64,000 nt of DNA from Streptomyces sedi (GTDB lineage Bacteria > Actinomycetota > Actinomycetes > Streptomycetales > Streptomycetaceae). The translations under genes were made by a program, and so were the position numbers. This document shows, piece by piece, positions 25,853 through 34,325 of the stretch (position 1 is its first letter; each line of letters opens with the position of its first letter). The DNA lies in the NCBI RefSeq assembly GCF_006335015.1, contig NZ_VDGT01000002.1, positions 310,001 through 374,000 of the forward strand, given 5' to 3'. The notes under the pieces were generated by a model. That model was given only the letters and a program-made list of their open reading frames with translations. It was not told the origin of the DNA and made no database searches.

Positions 25853-28800
25853 TCACCCGGGCGGGCGCCGTCGAAGGGCTTCCGCCAGCCGCTTCGCCAT
25901 CATGGGCTGGTTCCACAGCTGCCCGGGGTCGTTGGGCATCGCCGCGTCATACGTCTCCAGGCGGGCCTCCGTCGGTATCCGCCAGAGTCGATCGCACGCG
26001 TCGGCCGCCTCGGTCACCTTCAGTCCCAGCGCGGTGCGGGTCTCGGGCGCCAGGTGCTGGCCGGTGCGGACACCGCTGGCGTCGACTCCGGGGAGACCCG
26101 TCAGCCACAGGGCCGCCTCGGCGTGCCCGATGCCGGCGGTCTTCGCCAGTTGGTCCGCCGTGTCGGCGGCGAACGGCACCGGTTCTCGTCGCTCCAACTC
26201 GCGTGCCAGCGACCGCAGTCGTTTCACGGTGGCCCAACCCCGGGGCACCGGCCGGGAGTCGATGTACCCCGGCGGCCGGGATGCCTCGCCGCGTTGGAGG
26301 AAGACCCTGGCCCCCCAGTTCTCGGCCGCCCGCGACCGGGCCCAGTCCCCGGCGTGGACGGCGATGTCCAGCGGCAGCAGCCTGCCCCGCTCGGTCGACT
26401 CGGCCACCGGGGCCCCCTCGCCCCGGTCCTCTCCCGGGTCGAACAGGCCGCGGCGCAGCGCCGGATCGTTGAACGGGGAGGAGGCCCAGAACCGCAGCAG
26501 CGCGATCACTGCCGCGCGGTGCTCGGGGGAGGTGACGGCGCTGGCCGCGCGGATGCCGAGGCCGCCGATGCGGCCGGCGAGCTCCGTCCAGTCGTACGGG
26601 CTCCGGTGGACCGACCAGTGCGCCATGGCGGACTCGCCGTCGATCGCGCCGGTGAGGAACGCGGAGGCAAGCTCCATCTGCCGTACCGCTCCGCCCGCTC
26701 CCTCGGGGGTGTGGCTCACCAGGCCGTGGAGGGCGCCGTCGAGGTGGTGCTCCTGGACCCCGAGGACCTGGGGAGTCTCCTGGCCGAGCACCTTCAGGAG
26801 CCTCTCGCGGTCCCGTATCCGGTGGTGGGTCTCCTGGAGGACGCCCATGAGGCCGTCGAGGAGCAGGGGATGGCTGACCTCGGGGAGCAGCGTGTCCAGC
26901 GCCTTGCGCAGCGCCGGGGTGGAGGTGGCCGTCGCGGCCAGCAGCGCCCGCACGGTGTCCTCGGGGATCTCCCGCAGCGCGCGCGACCCGGTCAGGTCGC
27001 GGGGGGTCAGGAAGTGCCAGAACGCCTTCGGCGGCATACGCCGCGTGCCGGCGGCCATCGGGGGCGTGTGGGGGACGATCCAGTCCTGGTCGCCCATGTA
27101 GACCCGCCAGTGCGCGGCGCCGGTCTCCGGGTCGCGCGCGGTGACGTGGTAGGCGCCGTCGAGCAGCAGTCGCCGGTCCGTGCCGGGAACGTCCAGCAGC
27201 CCCCAGGGAAGGGAGGGTTCGATCGACCAGCGCCCGTGCGGCAGGAACCCGGTCATCGGGGAGGCCGTGCCGTGGACGCCGTCGACGCGGTGGTAGCGGA
27301 GCCGTCCCGTGACGCGGTCGTAGGCGACCCGGAAACCCAGGTGGATGCCGTCGGTGCCCAGCGGGGAGGCGGCGGTGCCGGTGACGGCCGGGGCCAGCGA
27401 CGAGGAGTCGATCAGCCAGGTCTCGTTCTCCCCGAGCAGGGAGGGGTCGAGGAACGCGGGCGGGTCGGGCTCGTCGAGCTGACCGGTGGCCAGGTCGACG
27501 GGGCGTGGCACCCGGGACTCCCGGTCGACGCCGGTGTACCACCAGTACGTGTGGCCGTCGTGGAACATGTGGCCCTCGGGGCCGACCCGCCGATCGCCCA
27601 CGGCCAGGAGCACCGGTCCGGCGAACCGCCGGGAGCCGGGGCCGAGGAAGGTGTAGCCGGAGCGGGTCTTCTCGCCGTACCGCCACTTCCACGAGGCCGC
27701 GGTCTCGGTGTGGATCTGGTCGGGGGCGCCGGACCAGTACAGGCTGTCCTGGCGATTGACGGAGTGGAAGACCTGGAACTGCCCCTCGGAGAAGACCGCC
27801 CGGACGTCGTAGTTGAAGGCGGCGGCCCCCTTGGGGACGACCAGCCGGTGCTCCGCGACGCGGCCCTCGGGGCCGATCGCGAGGGCCCTGCGGCGGTCGT
27901 GCACGGTCAGGACGGGCCAGCTGGCGCGGCACCAGTTGTCCTCCTTCAGCTCCGTGGCGGCCTCGTCCAGGGCGTCCCAGCCCAGCTCGTCGAGGATGCC
28001 CGCGCGAAGGGTGCGGGTCAGCGGCGTCACCAGGTCGATGTCGGCGAGACGGTCGAGAAGATCCGGAAGCTCGGCCGCCGCCCGTCGGGGGAGTCGTTGG
28101 TAGAGCCAGTCGCACGAGTCCAGGGCGCTCTGGAGGGGGCCGGAAGTCGCGCAGCGCAGCCGGTCGTCGACGATGTCACGCAGGAGGGGGCGCAGCGGCT
28201 CGATCGCCCACTCGCGCTGCCAACGCCCATTGGACCAGTGGCTTTCGAGGAGGGAATGGAGCAACGGGTCCCTGAACCGGTCGTCGGCGACCAGCGCCTC
28301 CAGGGCGGAGCGGTCCTGCTCCCACCAGTGCCCCAGCAGCAGCTTCGGGTCCGGGTCCGACAGCGGGACGCCCGCCGAAAGGCAGCGGCCGATGACCGCG
28401 GCGTCGACGTGGTACGGCCTGGCGGTGCCGTAGCCGAGGTGCACGGGGTCCTCGTCGGGGGCGATCCGCGTGGCCAGGCGCGGCAGGACGTCCAGCAGCT
28501 CGTCGGGGGCCCTGGGGGGAGGCGGATCGGTCCCGCGGTAACGGCGGAGCATCGCCGTCAACCACCGGCCGGTGTCCTCGCCGAGCTGGTCCAGGGCGCC
28601 GGCCTCGTCGAGAAGGGCGACCCACCAGGCGTCCATCTCGGAGTACGGAAGCTCGGTCAACTGCCAGGCCATCTGCCGCTTCGCCGGGTCCGAGGCGGTG
28701 AGGGCGGCCAGCCAGGTCTTGCGCTGCGAGGTCCAAAAGCTGTCGGCGGCTCGCCAGAACGCGGGTGCCTCCACGAGGGCCTCCAGCAGCGACACGTGCT

Positions 28801-29536
28801 CGGAGGCCGGGGTCAGACCGGCGGCCTTGGCGAGCTTGGTGAGCTGCCTGAGCATCTCGGGCCAGGGCGGCAGCCCGCCGAGCGTCCGGCGCACGGCCAG
28901 CTCGCGCAGCTCCCGGTAGGCGCCAACGGGGTCGGGGCGCCTGCCCAGCTCCGCGACATGGGCCTTGACGTCCTTGACGGACAGGGCCCCGGCGAGGGCG
29001 AACTCCAGGAACACGGCCCGCTGTCGAGCCGGGTCGACGGACGGCAGATGCCGGTCGGCCGCGCGTGCCCGGCCGAACATCAGCGCGGCCTGCCGGTGGC
29101 GACCGGCGGCGACGCACGCCCGTGCGACCTGCTCCCAGTAGGCGGGGAGGTGGGCATCCGGCAGCTTCGTCGCGATCTCCGCGTACAGGTCGAGCGCGGC
29201 CCCCGCCTCGGGGCCGAGCAGCCGCTCGGCGCACGCCATCTCGGGTGCCGCCGCGAGGGCCGTCCGGGCGCCGGCGGGGTCGTGGAGCACGGCCCACGCG
29301 GGGTAGCCGGGCTCCCGGCGCCGTCCGGCGGCCACGGGCGGGCCGGCGTCGGGGGCGGAGAACCCGGCGGCGGCCAGCACCCGGTCCTCGCCGGGCGCTT
29401 CGGCCTGGCCGGTCAGCCGGACCACGGGGCGGGTGCCGAGCAGGGGGTGGGTGTAGCGGCGCGCGGTGACCGGCTCGCCGCCGGACGCGTCGGGAGGCGC
29501 GAGACCCGCTTCGAGCGCGATGCGGTCACTGGTCAT
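25853..29536 (-). CDS. Very large protein of unknown function (1227 aa), partner of DUF4132 protein
   Basis: Not assigned to a known enzyme family. The N-terminal ~450 residues look like helical solenoid repeats (LPAYWEQVARACVAAGRHRQ, then AALMFGRARAAD, as in TPR-like segments). A middle part (about 600-820) is beta-rich with many Trp/Tyr, for example SGAPDQIHTETAASWKWRYG. The C-terminal ~350 residues are helical again. No transmembrane or signal segment is visible. The ATG follows GGAGGAAG and overlaps the DUF4132 gene by 11 bp. The G+C-rich codon use is normal, so it is a genuine, maintained gene. Related large proteins sit near DUF4132 and MoxR/VWA genes in other actinomycetes as I recall; the function is unknown. 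Confidence 0.7.
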   Translation of the reverse strand: MTSDRIALEAGLAPPDASGGEPVTARRYTHPLLGTRPVVRLTGQAEAPGEDRVLAAAGFSAPDAGPPVAAGRRREPGYPAWAVLHDPAGARTALAAAPEMACAERLLGPEAGAALDLYAEIATKLPDAHLPAYWEQVARACVAAGRHRQAALMFGRARAADRHLPSVDPARQRAVFLEFALAGALSVKDVKAHVAELGRRPDPVGAYRELRELAVRRTLGGLPPWPEMLRQLTKLAKAAGLTPASEHVSLLEALVEAPAFWRAADSFWTSQRKTWLAALTASDPAKRQMAWQLTELPYSEMDAWWVALLDEAGALDQLGEDTGRWLTAMLRRYRGTDPPPPRAPDELLDVLPRLATRIAPDEDPVHLGYGTARPYHVDAAVIGRCLSAGVPLSDPDPKLLLGHWWEQDRSALEALVADDRFRDPLLHSLLESHWSNGRWQREWAIEPLRPLLRDIVDDRLRCATSGPLQSALDSCDWLYQRLPRRAAAELPDLLDRLADIDLVTPLTRTLRAGILDELGWDALDEAATELKEDNWCRASWPVLTVHDRRRALAIGPEGRVAEHRLVVPKGAAAFNYDVRAVFSEGQFQVFHSVNRQDSLYWSGAPDQIHTETAASWKWRYGEKTRSGYTFLGPGSRRFAGPVLLAVGDRRVGPEGHMFHDGHTYWWYTGVDRESRVPRPVDLATGQLDEPDPPAFLDPSLLGENETWLIDSSSLAPAVTGTAASPLGTDGIHLGFRVAYDRVTGRLRYHRVDGVHGTASPMTGFLPHGRWSIEPSLPWGLLDVPGTDRRLLLDGAYHVTARDPETGAAHWRVYMGDQDWIVPHTPPMAAGTRRMPPKAFWHFLTPRDLTGSRALREIPEDTVRALLAATATSTPALRKALDTLLPEVSHPLLLDGLMGVLQETHHRIRDRERLLKVLGQETPQVLGVQEHHLDGALHGLVSHTPEGAGGAVRQMELASAFLTGAIDGESAMAHWSVHRSPYDWTELAGRIGGLGIRAASAVTSPEHRAAVIALLRFWASSPFNDPALRRGLFDPGEDRGEGAPVAESTERGRLLPLDIAVHAGDWARSRAAENWGARVFLQRGEASRPPGYIDSRPVPRGWATVKRLRSLARELERREPVPFAADTADQLAKTAGIGHAEAALWLTGLPGVDASGVRTGQHLAPETRTALGLKVTEAADACDRLWRIPTEARLETYDAAMPNDPGQLWNQPMMAKRLAEALRRRPPG

Positions 29537-30377
29537 CGGTCTTCCTCCCCGCGTGGATCAGCTCTGCCATGCGCACGCCCTCGGACCAGGCGACCGGGCC
29601 GACCTCGCCCAGCGCGACCGGCCGTTCGGAGGCGTCCACCCACAACAGCCGCCCGGTGTCGGCGGGGAGGCCCGGGTCGTCGGCCCCCAGCCAGTAGCGG
29701 GCCTGTAGGGCGACGTCGCCGTCGACGACCCGCAGCGTCGCGAAGCCACCGCGCACCACGAAGCCGTGGCGGGCGGCGCGTGCGGTGGCGTGACGCAGCT
29801 CCTCGAACTCGGCGCCGGCGTAGTCGTCGAGGCCGGTGGCTCCGGGCGGGGTGGTGTCGGGTCGGTGATGGACCTCGCGGGTGAGCTGGGCGACGCCCTG
29901 CGCCGACCCACGGAGCGTGAGCCGCCTGAGCCATCGCGTCAGGTCGGGCAGCAGCGCGGGATGCGGCAGGGTGAAGGGACCGACCGGCGGGGTCTGGGGG
30001 GTGTCGTCCTGGTCCACGAGGGTGGCGCGGCCCTCGTCGGTCACCTCCGTCAGCAGACCGGTCCGCCCGTCGACGATCACCACGAGTTGGGCGAGGGCCG
30101 AGCGCCAGCTCGGATCGGGCCAGACGCGGGCGACCAGTGCCGCGGGTACCGGTATGCCGGCCAGCAGCCAGGACTCGACGGTGGTCCGGCACTCGTCCTC
30201 GTGTCGCACCAACCGCTCGCGCAGCTCGGAGAGTCCGCGGCCCGTCCGGCTGTCGCGCGCGGCTCTGGGGATCGATCCCAGCTCGCGGCCCTGGGGCTTG
30301 CGGCACCTGAGAGTCGTTCCGTCGAGGGCGAGTTCGTGCTGCGGGGTGGCGGGATGCCACACGAGTGGTGTTGCCAT
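29526..30377 (-). CDS. DUF4132 domain protein
   Basis: A 283-residue protein resembling the DUF4132 region of MolR/YehI-type proteins: a QGRELGSIPRAARD start, the helical LSELRERLVRHEDECRTTVE stretch, and the ending GRLLWVDASERPVALGEVGP. In other bacteria this domain is the C-terminal part of much larger proteins; here it stands alone beside a 1227-residue protein, perhaps a two-gene version of the same machine. ATG at 30377 is used; an ATG three codons earlier is also possible. It is the first gene of the pair. No function is established for the domain. Confidence 0.75.
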   Translation of the reverse strand: MATPLVWHPATPQHELALDGTTLRCRKPQGRELGSIPRAARDSRTGRGLSELRERLVRHEDECRTTVESWLLAGIPVPAALVARVWPDPSWRSALAQLVVIVDGRTGLLTEVTDEGRATLVDQDDTPQTPPVGPFTLPHPALLPDLTRWLRRLTLRGSAQGVAQLTREVHHRPDTTPPGATGLDDYAGAEFEELRHATARAARHGFVVRGGFATLRVVDGDVALQARYWLGADDPGLPADTGRLLWVDASERPVALGEVGPVAWSEGVRMAELIHAGRKTDDQ

Positions 30378-30436
30378 GCCGGGCATCCTGGCAGCCGCCT
30401 CTGACAATCCGCGTGGACGCCGGGCCGGGCGCGGCC

Positions 30437-30492
30437 GTCGTCCCCGTGCCGTCCCCGTGCCGTCCCCGTGCCGTCCCCGTGCCGTCCCCGCG
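30437..30492. repeat. 11-bp tandem repeat upstream of DUF4132 gene
   Basis: About five head-to-tail copies of CCGTCCCCGTG, the last diverged. It lies 60 bp ahead of the DUF4132 start in the intergenic region. The period is 11 bp, close to a helical turn, so it could be a protein-binding array or simply slippage DNA. Confidence 0.7.
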
Positions 30493-30628
30493 AGGGCGAG
30501 CGGGAGGGGGCGGGCGCCCGGCGGGACGGGCGGGTGGGCTCGGTTGGCCGGAAAGCGGCGCCGGGAGGGTGGCAACGGCCGGAAGCAGAGCTTACGGACG
30601 ACGGAAAGCGGGGCTAACTTCCGCCCTA

Positions 30629-30640
30629 GGGAGCGCTCCC
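30629..30640. promoter_or_regulatory. CebR-type operator
   Basis: GGGAGCGCTCCC is a perfect palindrome and matches the 14-base CebR box of Streptomyces (TGGGAGCGCTCCCA) at 13 of 14 positions; the first base is A here. CebR represses cellulose and cello-oligosaccharide genes until cellobiose or cellotriose is present. It lies 107 bp before the LPMO start, so this gene is expected to be cellulose-induced. Confidence 0.8.
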
Positions 30641-30747
30641 ACGCACGGCAGCATCACCGACGACGGGCCGTCGGCGCATCGGCTTCGGGGCCGGTGCCGC
30701 CGGTTCGCCCTACTCGGGAGACGACTCTTCTTCCCAAGGAGTGACCC

Positions 30748-31704
30748 GTGTCCAACGAATCAACCGGTCCGAGACCCAGAGCGGCCAGGCGCACCAGGGC
30801 GCGCGGCGGGTTCCGCTTCCTCAGCGTGCTGGGGACGGGGCTCTTCGCCCTGCTGATCGCGTCCCTGCCCAGCCCGGCCGCCGCTCATGGCTCCACCATC
30901 CTCCCCGGGGCCCGCACCTATCTGTGCTACCTGGACCTGAGGGAGAACGGCAGCACCCAGATGCCCTCCAACGCCGCCTGCGCCTCGGCCGTGCAGCAGA
31001 GCGGGACCACCCCGCTCTACAACTGGTTCGCGGTGCTGGACTCCAACGGCGCCGGCCGGACGACCGGTTACATACCGGACGGCACGCTGTGCAGCGGTGG
31101 CAACCGTGGTCCGTTCGACTTCTCCGCGTACAACGCGGTGCGTTCCGACTGGCCCACCACCCACCTGTCCTCCGGGGCCAACATCGAGCTGCGGCACAGC
31201 AACTGGGCGCACCACCCCGGCCAGTTCAACGTCTACATCACCAAGAGCAGCTGGTCACCGAACCAGTCGCTCGGCTGGGGTGACCTGGAGCAGATCAGCA
31301 CGGTGACCAACCCGCCGCAGCGCGGTGGGGTGGGCTCCGAGGAGGGTCACTACTACTGGAACGTTCAGCTGCCGAACCGTTCCGGTCAGCACATCGTCTT
31401 CGTGCACTGGATTCGCTCGGACAGCCAGGAGAACTTCTACTCCTGCTCGGACGTCGTCTTCGACGGCGGCAACGGCCAGGTCACCCTCGGGGACCGGACC
31501 CTGAGCGCGGAGCAGGTCGCCGCCGCGTCCGACGAGGCGACCGCCGCCGACGCGGCGCGGGCCGCCCACGCGGACCACGCCGACCACGCCGACCACGGGG
31601 GCGGCGAGAGCGCGCGCGGGGCCTCGACCCTGTCCGGCTTCTCCCTCGGGACCGTCTCCGTGGTGCGGGCCGTCGGTTCGGACCTCGCCGGTCTGCTCTC
31701 GTAG
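30748..31704 (+). CDS. Secreted lytic polysaccharide monooxygenase, family AA10
   Basis: A 318-residue copper enzyme that oxidatively cuts crystalline cellulose or chitin. The signal peptide ends AAA before H47, so the mature protein begins with the His that binds copper. The second brace His is probably H155 or H156 in WAHHPGQFNVYITK. The end of the catalytic domain is intact (HIVFVHWIRSDSQENFYSCS), with conserved Cys. After the domain comes an unusual tail of repeated His-Ala-Asp units (AAHADHADHADHGGG, ~residues 272-286) and a short hydrophobic C-terminus; there is no carbohydrate-binding module. The GTG follows AAGGAG. A CebR-type operator upstream points to cellulose rather than chitin. 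Confidence 0.92.
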   Translation: MSNESTGPRPRAARRTRARGGFRFLSVLGTGLFALLIASLPSPAAAHGSTILPGARTYLCYLDLRENGSTQMPSNAACASAVQQSGTTPLYNWFAVLDSNGAGRTTGYIPDGTLCSGGNRGPFDFSAYNAVRSDWPTTHLSSGANIELRHSNWAHHPGQFNVYITKSSWSPNQSLGWGDLEQISTVTNPPQRGGVGSEEGHYYWNVQLPNRSGQHIVFVHWIRSDSQENFYSCSDVVFDGGNGQVTLGDRTLSAEQVAAASDEATAADAARAAHADHADHADHGGGESARGASTLSGFSLGTVSVVRAVGSDLAGLLS

Positions 31705-31800
31705 CCAGTGGTCAGTGGTCAGTGGTTAGTGGTTAGTTGGTCAGTGCCAACAGAACCAGTAGACCAACAGGCCAGTAGACCAGTAGACCGGTAGTCCGTC
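31705..31800. repeat. Degenerate GGTCAGT / CCAGTAGA repeat array
   Basis: Immediately after the LPMO stop come four or five copies of AGTGGTC or AGTGGTT, then copies of the related CCAGTAGA on the other half. The array is about 95 bp, markedly less GC-rich than its surroundings, and has no coding potential. The two halves are partly complementary, so the mRNA could fold. Confidence 0.6.
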
Positions 31801-31881
31801 GTCGGAAGTCCCCGGCCCGTGGCCGTGACCCGCGACCCGTGGTCACCGGCCCGGGCGTCGGTGGCTTGGGCGTGCGGGCTA

Positions 31882-31921
31882 CCATCCTGGCGGATGCCGT
31901 GCACGGCATCCGCCAGGATGG
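31882..31921. repeat. 40-bp perfect palindrome
   Basis: Twenty bases starting CCATCCTGGCGGATG are followed with no loop by their exact reverse complement. It lies 178 bp after the LPMO stop and 28 bp before the methyltransferase ATG. It could be a bidirectional terminator, a large operator, or a cruciform-forming element. It falls in the 5' leader of the methyltransferase mRNA if transcription starts upstream. Confidence 0.85.
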
Positions 31922-31949
31922 CGAAGGTTCGGTCGGTGGCGGGAGTGGG

Positions 31950-32693
31950 ATGACGGGCGCGAGCGGGACCCCTCGGCTCTACGGCGAGTTGGCGCCCTGG
32001 TGGCCGTTGATCTCACCGGTCGAGGTCTACGAGGAGGACGCCGCGACCGCCAGGGAGCTGTTCGGACTGGCGCCCCGCCCGGTGCGGGAGGTGCTGGAGC
32101 TGGGCAGCGGCGGCGGGCATCTCGCGCGTCATCTGCGCGACACGTACAGGCTGACGTTGGTGGACCTCTCGCCCGAGATGCTGGCGGTCTCCCGCGAGGT
32201 CAACCCGGGGACCGAGCATCTGACGGGCGACATGCGGGAGTTGAGGCTGGGGCGGGAGTTCGACGCGGTGCTGGTCCATGACGCGGTGGACTACATGACC
32301 ACCGCCGCCGACCTCGCGGCGACGTTCCGCACGGCCCGCGCGCATCTGCGCCCCGGCGGTGTGGCGGTCTTCTTCCCCGACCATGTCGCCGACACCTATG
32401 AGCCGGTGACCGACTGCGGCGGCAGCGACGCGCCGGACGGCAGCGGAGTGCGCTATCTGGAGTGGAGCCTGCCGCCCGAGCCGGGCGCCACCAGCGTGCG
32501 CACCGACTACAGCTTCACCCTGCGCGCGGCCGACGGCTCGGTGCGGCTGGTGCACGAGGCGCACCACACGGGGCTCTTCCCGGTGGCGCGCTGGCAGGAG
32601 CTGCTGGCCGAGGCCGGGTTCGCGGTCACCACCGTGACCGAGCAGGGCGGCGCCGAGCGCACCCTGTTCGCGGCGCTGCGCCCGCCGGCCTGA
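31950..32693 (+). CDS. Class I SAM-dependent methyltransferase
   Basis: A 247-residue protein with a standard Rossmann methyltransferase core: motif I VLELGSGGGHLARHL, motif II LTLVDLSPEMLAVSRE, and FDAVLVHDAVDYM as motif IV, followed by LRPGGVAVFFPDH. The C-terminal half (YSFTLRAADGSVRLVHEAHH) forms the cap that selects substrate, which is unknown. ATG at 31950 is preferred over an in-frame upstream start because that start would be translated through the 40-bp palindrome. No obvious operon partner. Confidence 0.85.
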   Translation: MTGASGTPRLYGELAPWWPLISPVEVYEEDAATARELFGLAPRPVREVLELGSGGGHLARHLRDTYRLTLVDLSPEMLAVSREVNPGTEHLTGDMRELRLGREFDAVLVHDAVDYMTTAADLAATFRTARAHLRPGGVAVFFPDHVADTYEPVTDCGGSDAPDGSGVRYLEWSLPPEPGATSVRTDYSFTLRAADGSVRLVHEAHHTGLFPVARWQELLAEAGFAVTTVTEQGGAERTLFAALRPPA

Positions 32694-33174
32694 CCCGGGG
32701 AGAGGCAGCCCCGGCCCCGAAGAAGAAGCACCCGCGCGCCCGGACGGGAGAGTGCGGGCGCGCGGGGAGAGCCGGACGGCCGTTCCGGGGGCTGGTCGGA
32801 TGGTGGCCGGGGCCGGCTCCGTTCGTGGGGTGGGCCGGCCTGGTTTTCGGCGGGCCCCGCTATTTCTGCCGCTTCGCTTGGTCTCGCTGTACGCGGAGAA
32901 GAATGCCCGGCGTGCGAAGGCCGTGAATCCTCTTCCTGGTGCGTCTTTTCGTTCGGAACGTAACCGCAGCTCATCGGCGGCGTCAAGGAGTTGTTGCGGG
33001 GGTTTTCCGCGTCCGCGTGAATTCACGGGGAGGGAATGCGGGAAAACGTTCGTCCCTGCGTTCGGAGCAGTAATCGCGTGGAGAATGTCGCGCACCGTGT
33101 GGACAAAAACGCGGCGCGGCCGGGACGTTCACGGGGGAACGTCCCGGCCGCACGGTCTCACCGCGGGGGTCTGC
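32694..33174. other. Gene-free convergent gap with AT-richer core
   Basis: A 481-bp stretch between converging genes. Open frames here lack codon bias. Between about 32870 and 33060 the sequence is clearly poorer in G+C than its surroundings and includes TTTTCGTTCGG and GGGAAAACGTTCG words. It could be a small-RNA gene or promoter remnant, but I see no defined structure apart from the terminator at 33116. Confidence 0.5.
33116..33151 (-). terminator. Perfect 15-bp hairpin after GH43-like gene
   Basis: GCGGCCGGGACGTTC, a six-base loop, then the exact complement; it begins 24 bases past the stop of the secreted GH43-like gene on the minus strand. A strong Rho-independent-type stem without a U-run. 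Confidence 0.8.
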
Positions 33175-34197
33175 TCAGGACACGGCCTTGGCCACCGCGA
33201 TCGAGCCGGAGAGCCGTTCGCCCGCCTCGTAGACCATGTAGGAGACACCCCGGTCGGTGCCGAACGAGGGCGCCGCCGACCGGCCGTTGTCCGGCGCCCC
33301 GGAGAGCGGGGTGTGGAAGACGCCGAGGTGGTTCCGGAGCGAGAAGTCGTTCCCGACCTCGGTGAGGAACATCCTGCCGCCGCTGGCCTTGTCCGAGTGG
33401 TAGACGACGTACGCGCTGCCGTTCCTGGTCAGCAGGTGGGGGCCGCTGATGTCGTTCACTCCGACGTCGGTGTGGCGGATCAGCGGCTCCTGCGAGAACG
33501 TCCACTCGCGGCCGTCCCTCGACCAGCCCCAGCCGATGTCCCGGTGGTTGCTGGCGTTGTTGATCATGAAGAGCATCACGTAGCGGGCGTTGTCCCGCGC
33601 CGGCAGGTCGTGGCGGAAGACGCGGGCGTAGGAGGCCTCGCTGCTGCCCTCGGGCAGCATGGAGGTGTGGAGCACCGTTTTGTCGTAGGTGAAGTTGATG
33701 CCGTCGGTCGAACGGGCCAGCCGGGTCGTGCGGTTGTCGCCGTGGAAGTACAGCCACATCTCGCGCTCGTCCTCGTTCCACAGCACGTGCGGTGAGGAGA
33801 CGTGCGGGACGGAGTAGTGGTCGTCCCAGACGTTCCCGACCAGCGGGTTGCCCGGGTACTCGGTGAACGGGCCCTCCAGCGAGTCGCCGTAGGCCAGGCA
33901 GATGCCGCCGGGGTCCTCGTGCGGCGCGTAGTAGAGGTAGTAGCGGCCCAGAGGGTCGCTGAGCCGGTCGTAGACCCCCCGTACACAGGGGAAGATGATC
34001 TCCAACTGGCTGGGCGGATAGCTCAGGTCGGCCGGGCGCAGCAGCGTCGCGGCGTAGCGGTAGTCGGGGAAGCCGCCCGGCGCGGCCGAGGCCGCTCCGG
34101 CGTTCAGCGCCGTCGCGGCGCCGCCGACGCCCAGCAGGGTGCCGGCGGCGGCGCCGCGCAGCAGCGTGCGGCGGTCGACCGAGGGGGTGTGGGGCAT
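33175..34197 (-). CDS. Tat-exported beta-propeller glycoside hydrolase, GH43-like
   Basis: A 340-residue protein with a twin-arginine signal (VDRRTLLRGAAAGTLLGVGG, cleavage near ASA-AP). The mature part has the repeated strand patterns of a five-bladed propeller: YYLYYAPHEDPGGICLAYGD, SSPHVLWNEDEREMWLYFHG, LARSTDGINFTYDK and SGPHLLTRNGSAYVVYH. These resemble GH43/GH130-type enzymes. The catalytic acids cannot be fixed by eye, so it may be a lectin-like or atypical member. It is downstream of the transporter gene on the same strand, and a good terminator follows. It probably provides the sugar-processing step of the LacI-controlled locus (inference). Confidence 0.7.
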   Translation of the reverse strand: MPHTPSVDRRTLLRGAAAGTLLGVGGAATALNAGAASAAPGGFPDYRYAATLLRPADLSYPPSQLEIIFPCVRGVYDRLSDPLGRYYLYYAPHEDPGGICLAYGDSLEGPFTEYPGNPLVGNVWDDHYSVPHVSSPHVLWNEDEREMWLYFHGDNRTTRLARSTDGINFTYDKTVLHTSMLPEGSSEASYARVFRHDLPARDNARYVMLFMINNASNHRDIGWGWSRDGREWTFSQEPLIRHTDVGVNDISGPHLLTRNGSAYVVYHSDKASGGRMFLTEVGNDFSLRNHLGVFHTPLSGAPDNGRSAAPSFGTDRGVSYMVYEAGERLSGSIAVAKAVS

Positions 34198-34257
34198 GAC
34201 TCGTTCTCCGTTCGTCGTTGAACCGTTGGTGGGGGGTGCGAACGCGGGGCAGAGAGG

Positions 34258-34325
34258 TGGTCAGGTCAGGGAACGTCAGGGAACTGGTCAGGTCAGGGAA
34301 CTGGTCAGCTCTCGGCCGGTGGTCA
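34258..34325. repeat. Imperfect GGTCAGGGAACT repeats
   Basis: Three imperfect copies of a ~17-bp unit containing TCAGGGAACTGGTCAGG lie between the GH43-like start and the transporter stop. They share the ACTGGTCA word with several other gaps in this window. Role unknown. Confidence 0.6.

Larger units (their letters stand above)
30378..30747. promoter_or_regulatory. Divergent intergenic region, DUF4132 gene / LPMO gene
   Basis: A 370-bp gap with no gene. It holds the 11-bp tandem repeat on the DUF4132 side and a CebR-like palindrome on the LPMO side; an AAGGAG ribosome site precedes the LPMO GTG. I see nothing else. Confidence 0.7.

Noticed and set aside
25841..29884. 1347-codon open frame on the plus strand opposite the 1227-residue gene
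   Set aside because: Composition is typical of a shadow frame in high-GC DNA (Arg/Gly/Gln/Val-rich, no domain). The minus-strand frame has a ribosome site, operon partner and terminator.
30437..30492. CRISPR or minisatellite function for the 11-bp tandem array
   Set aside because: Too short, no spacers; simple slippage or a binding array explains it better.
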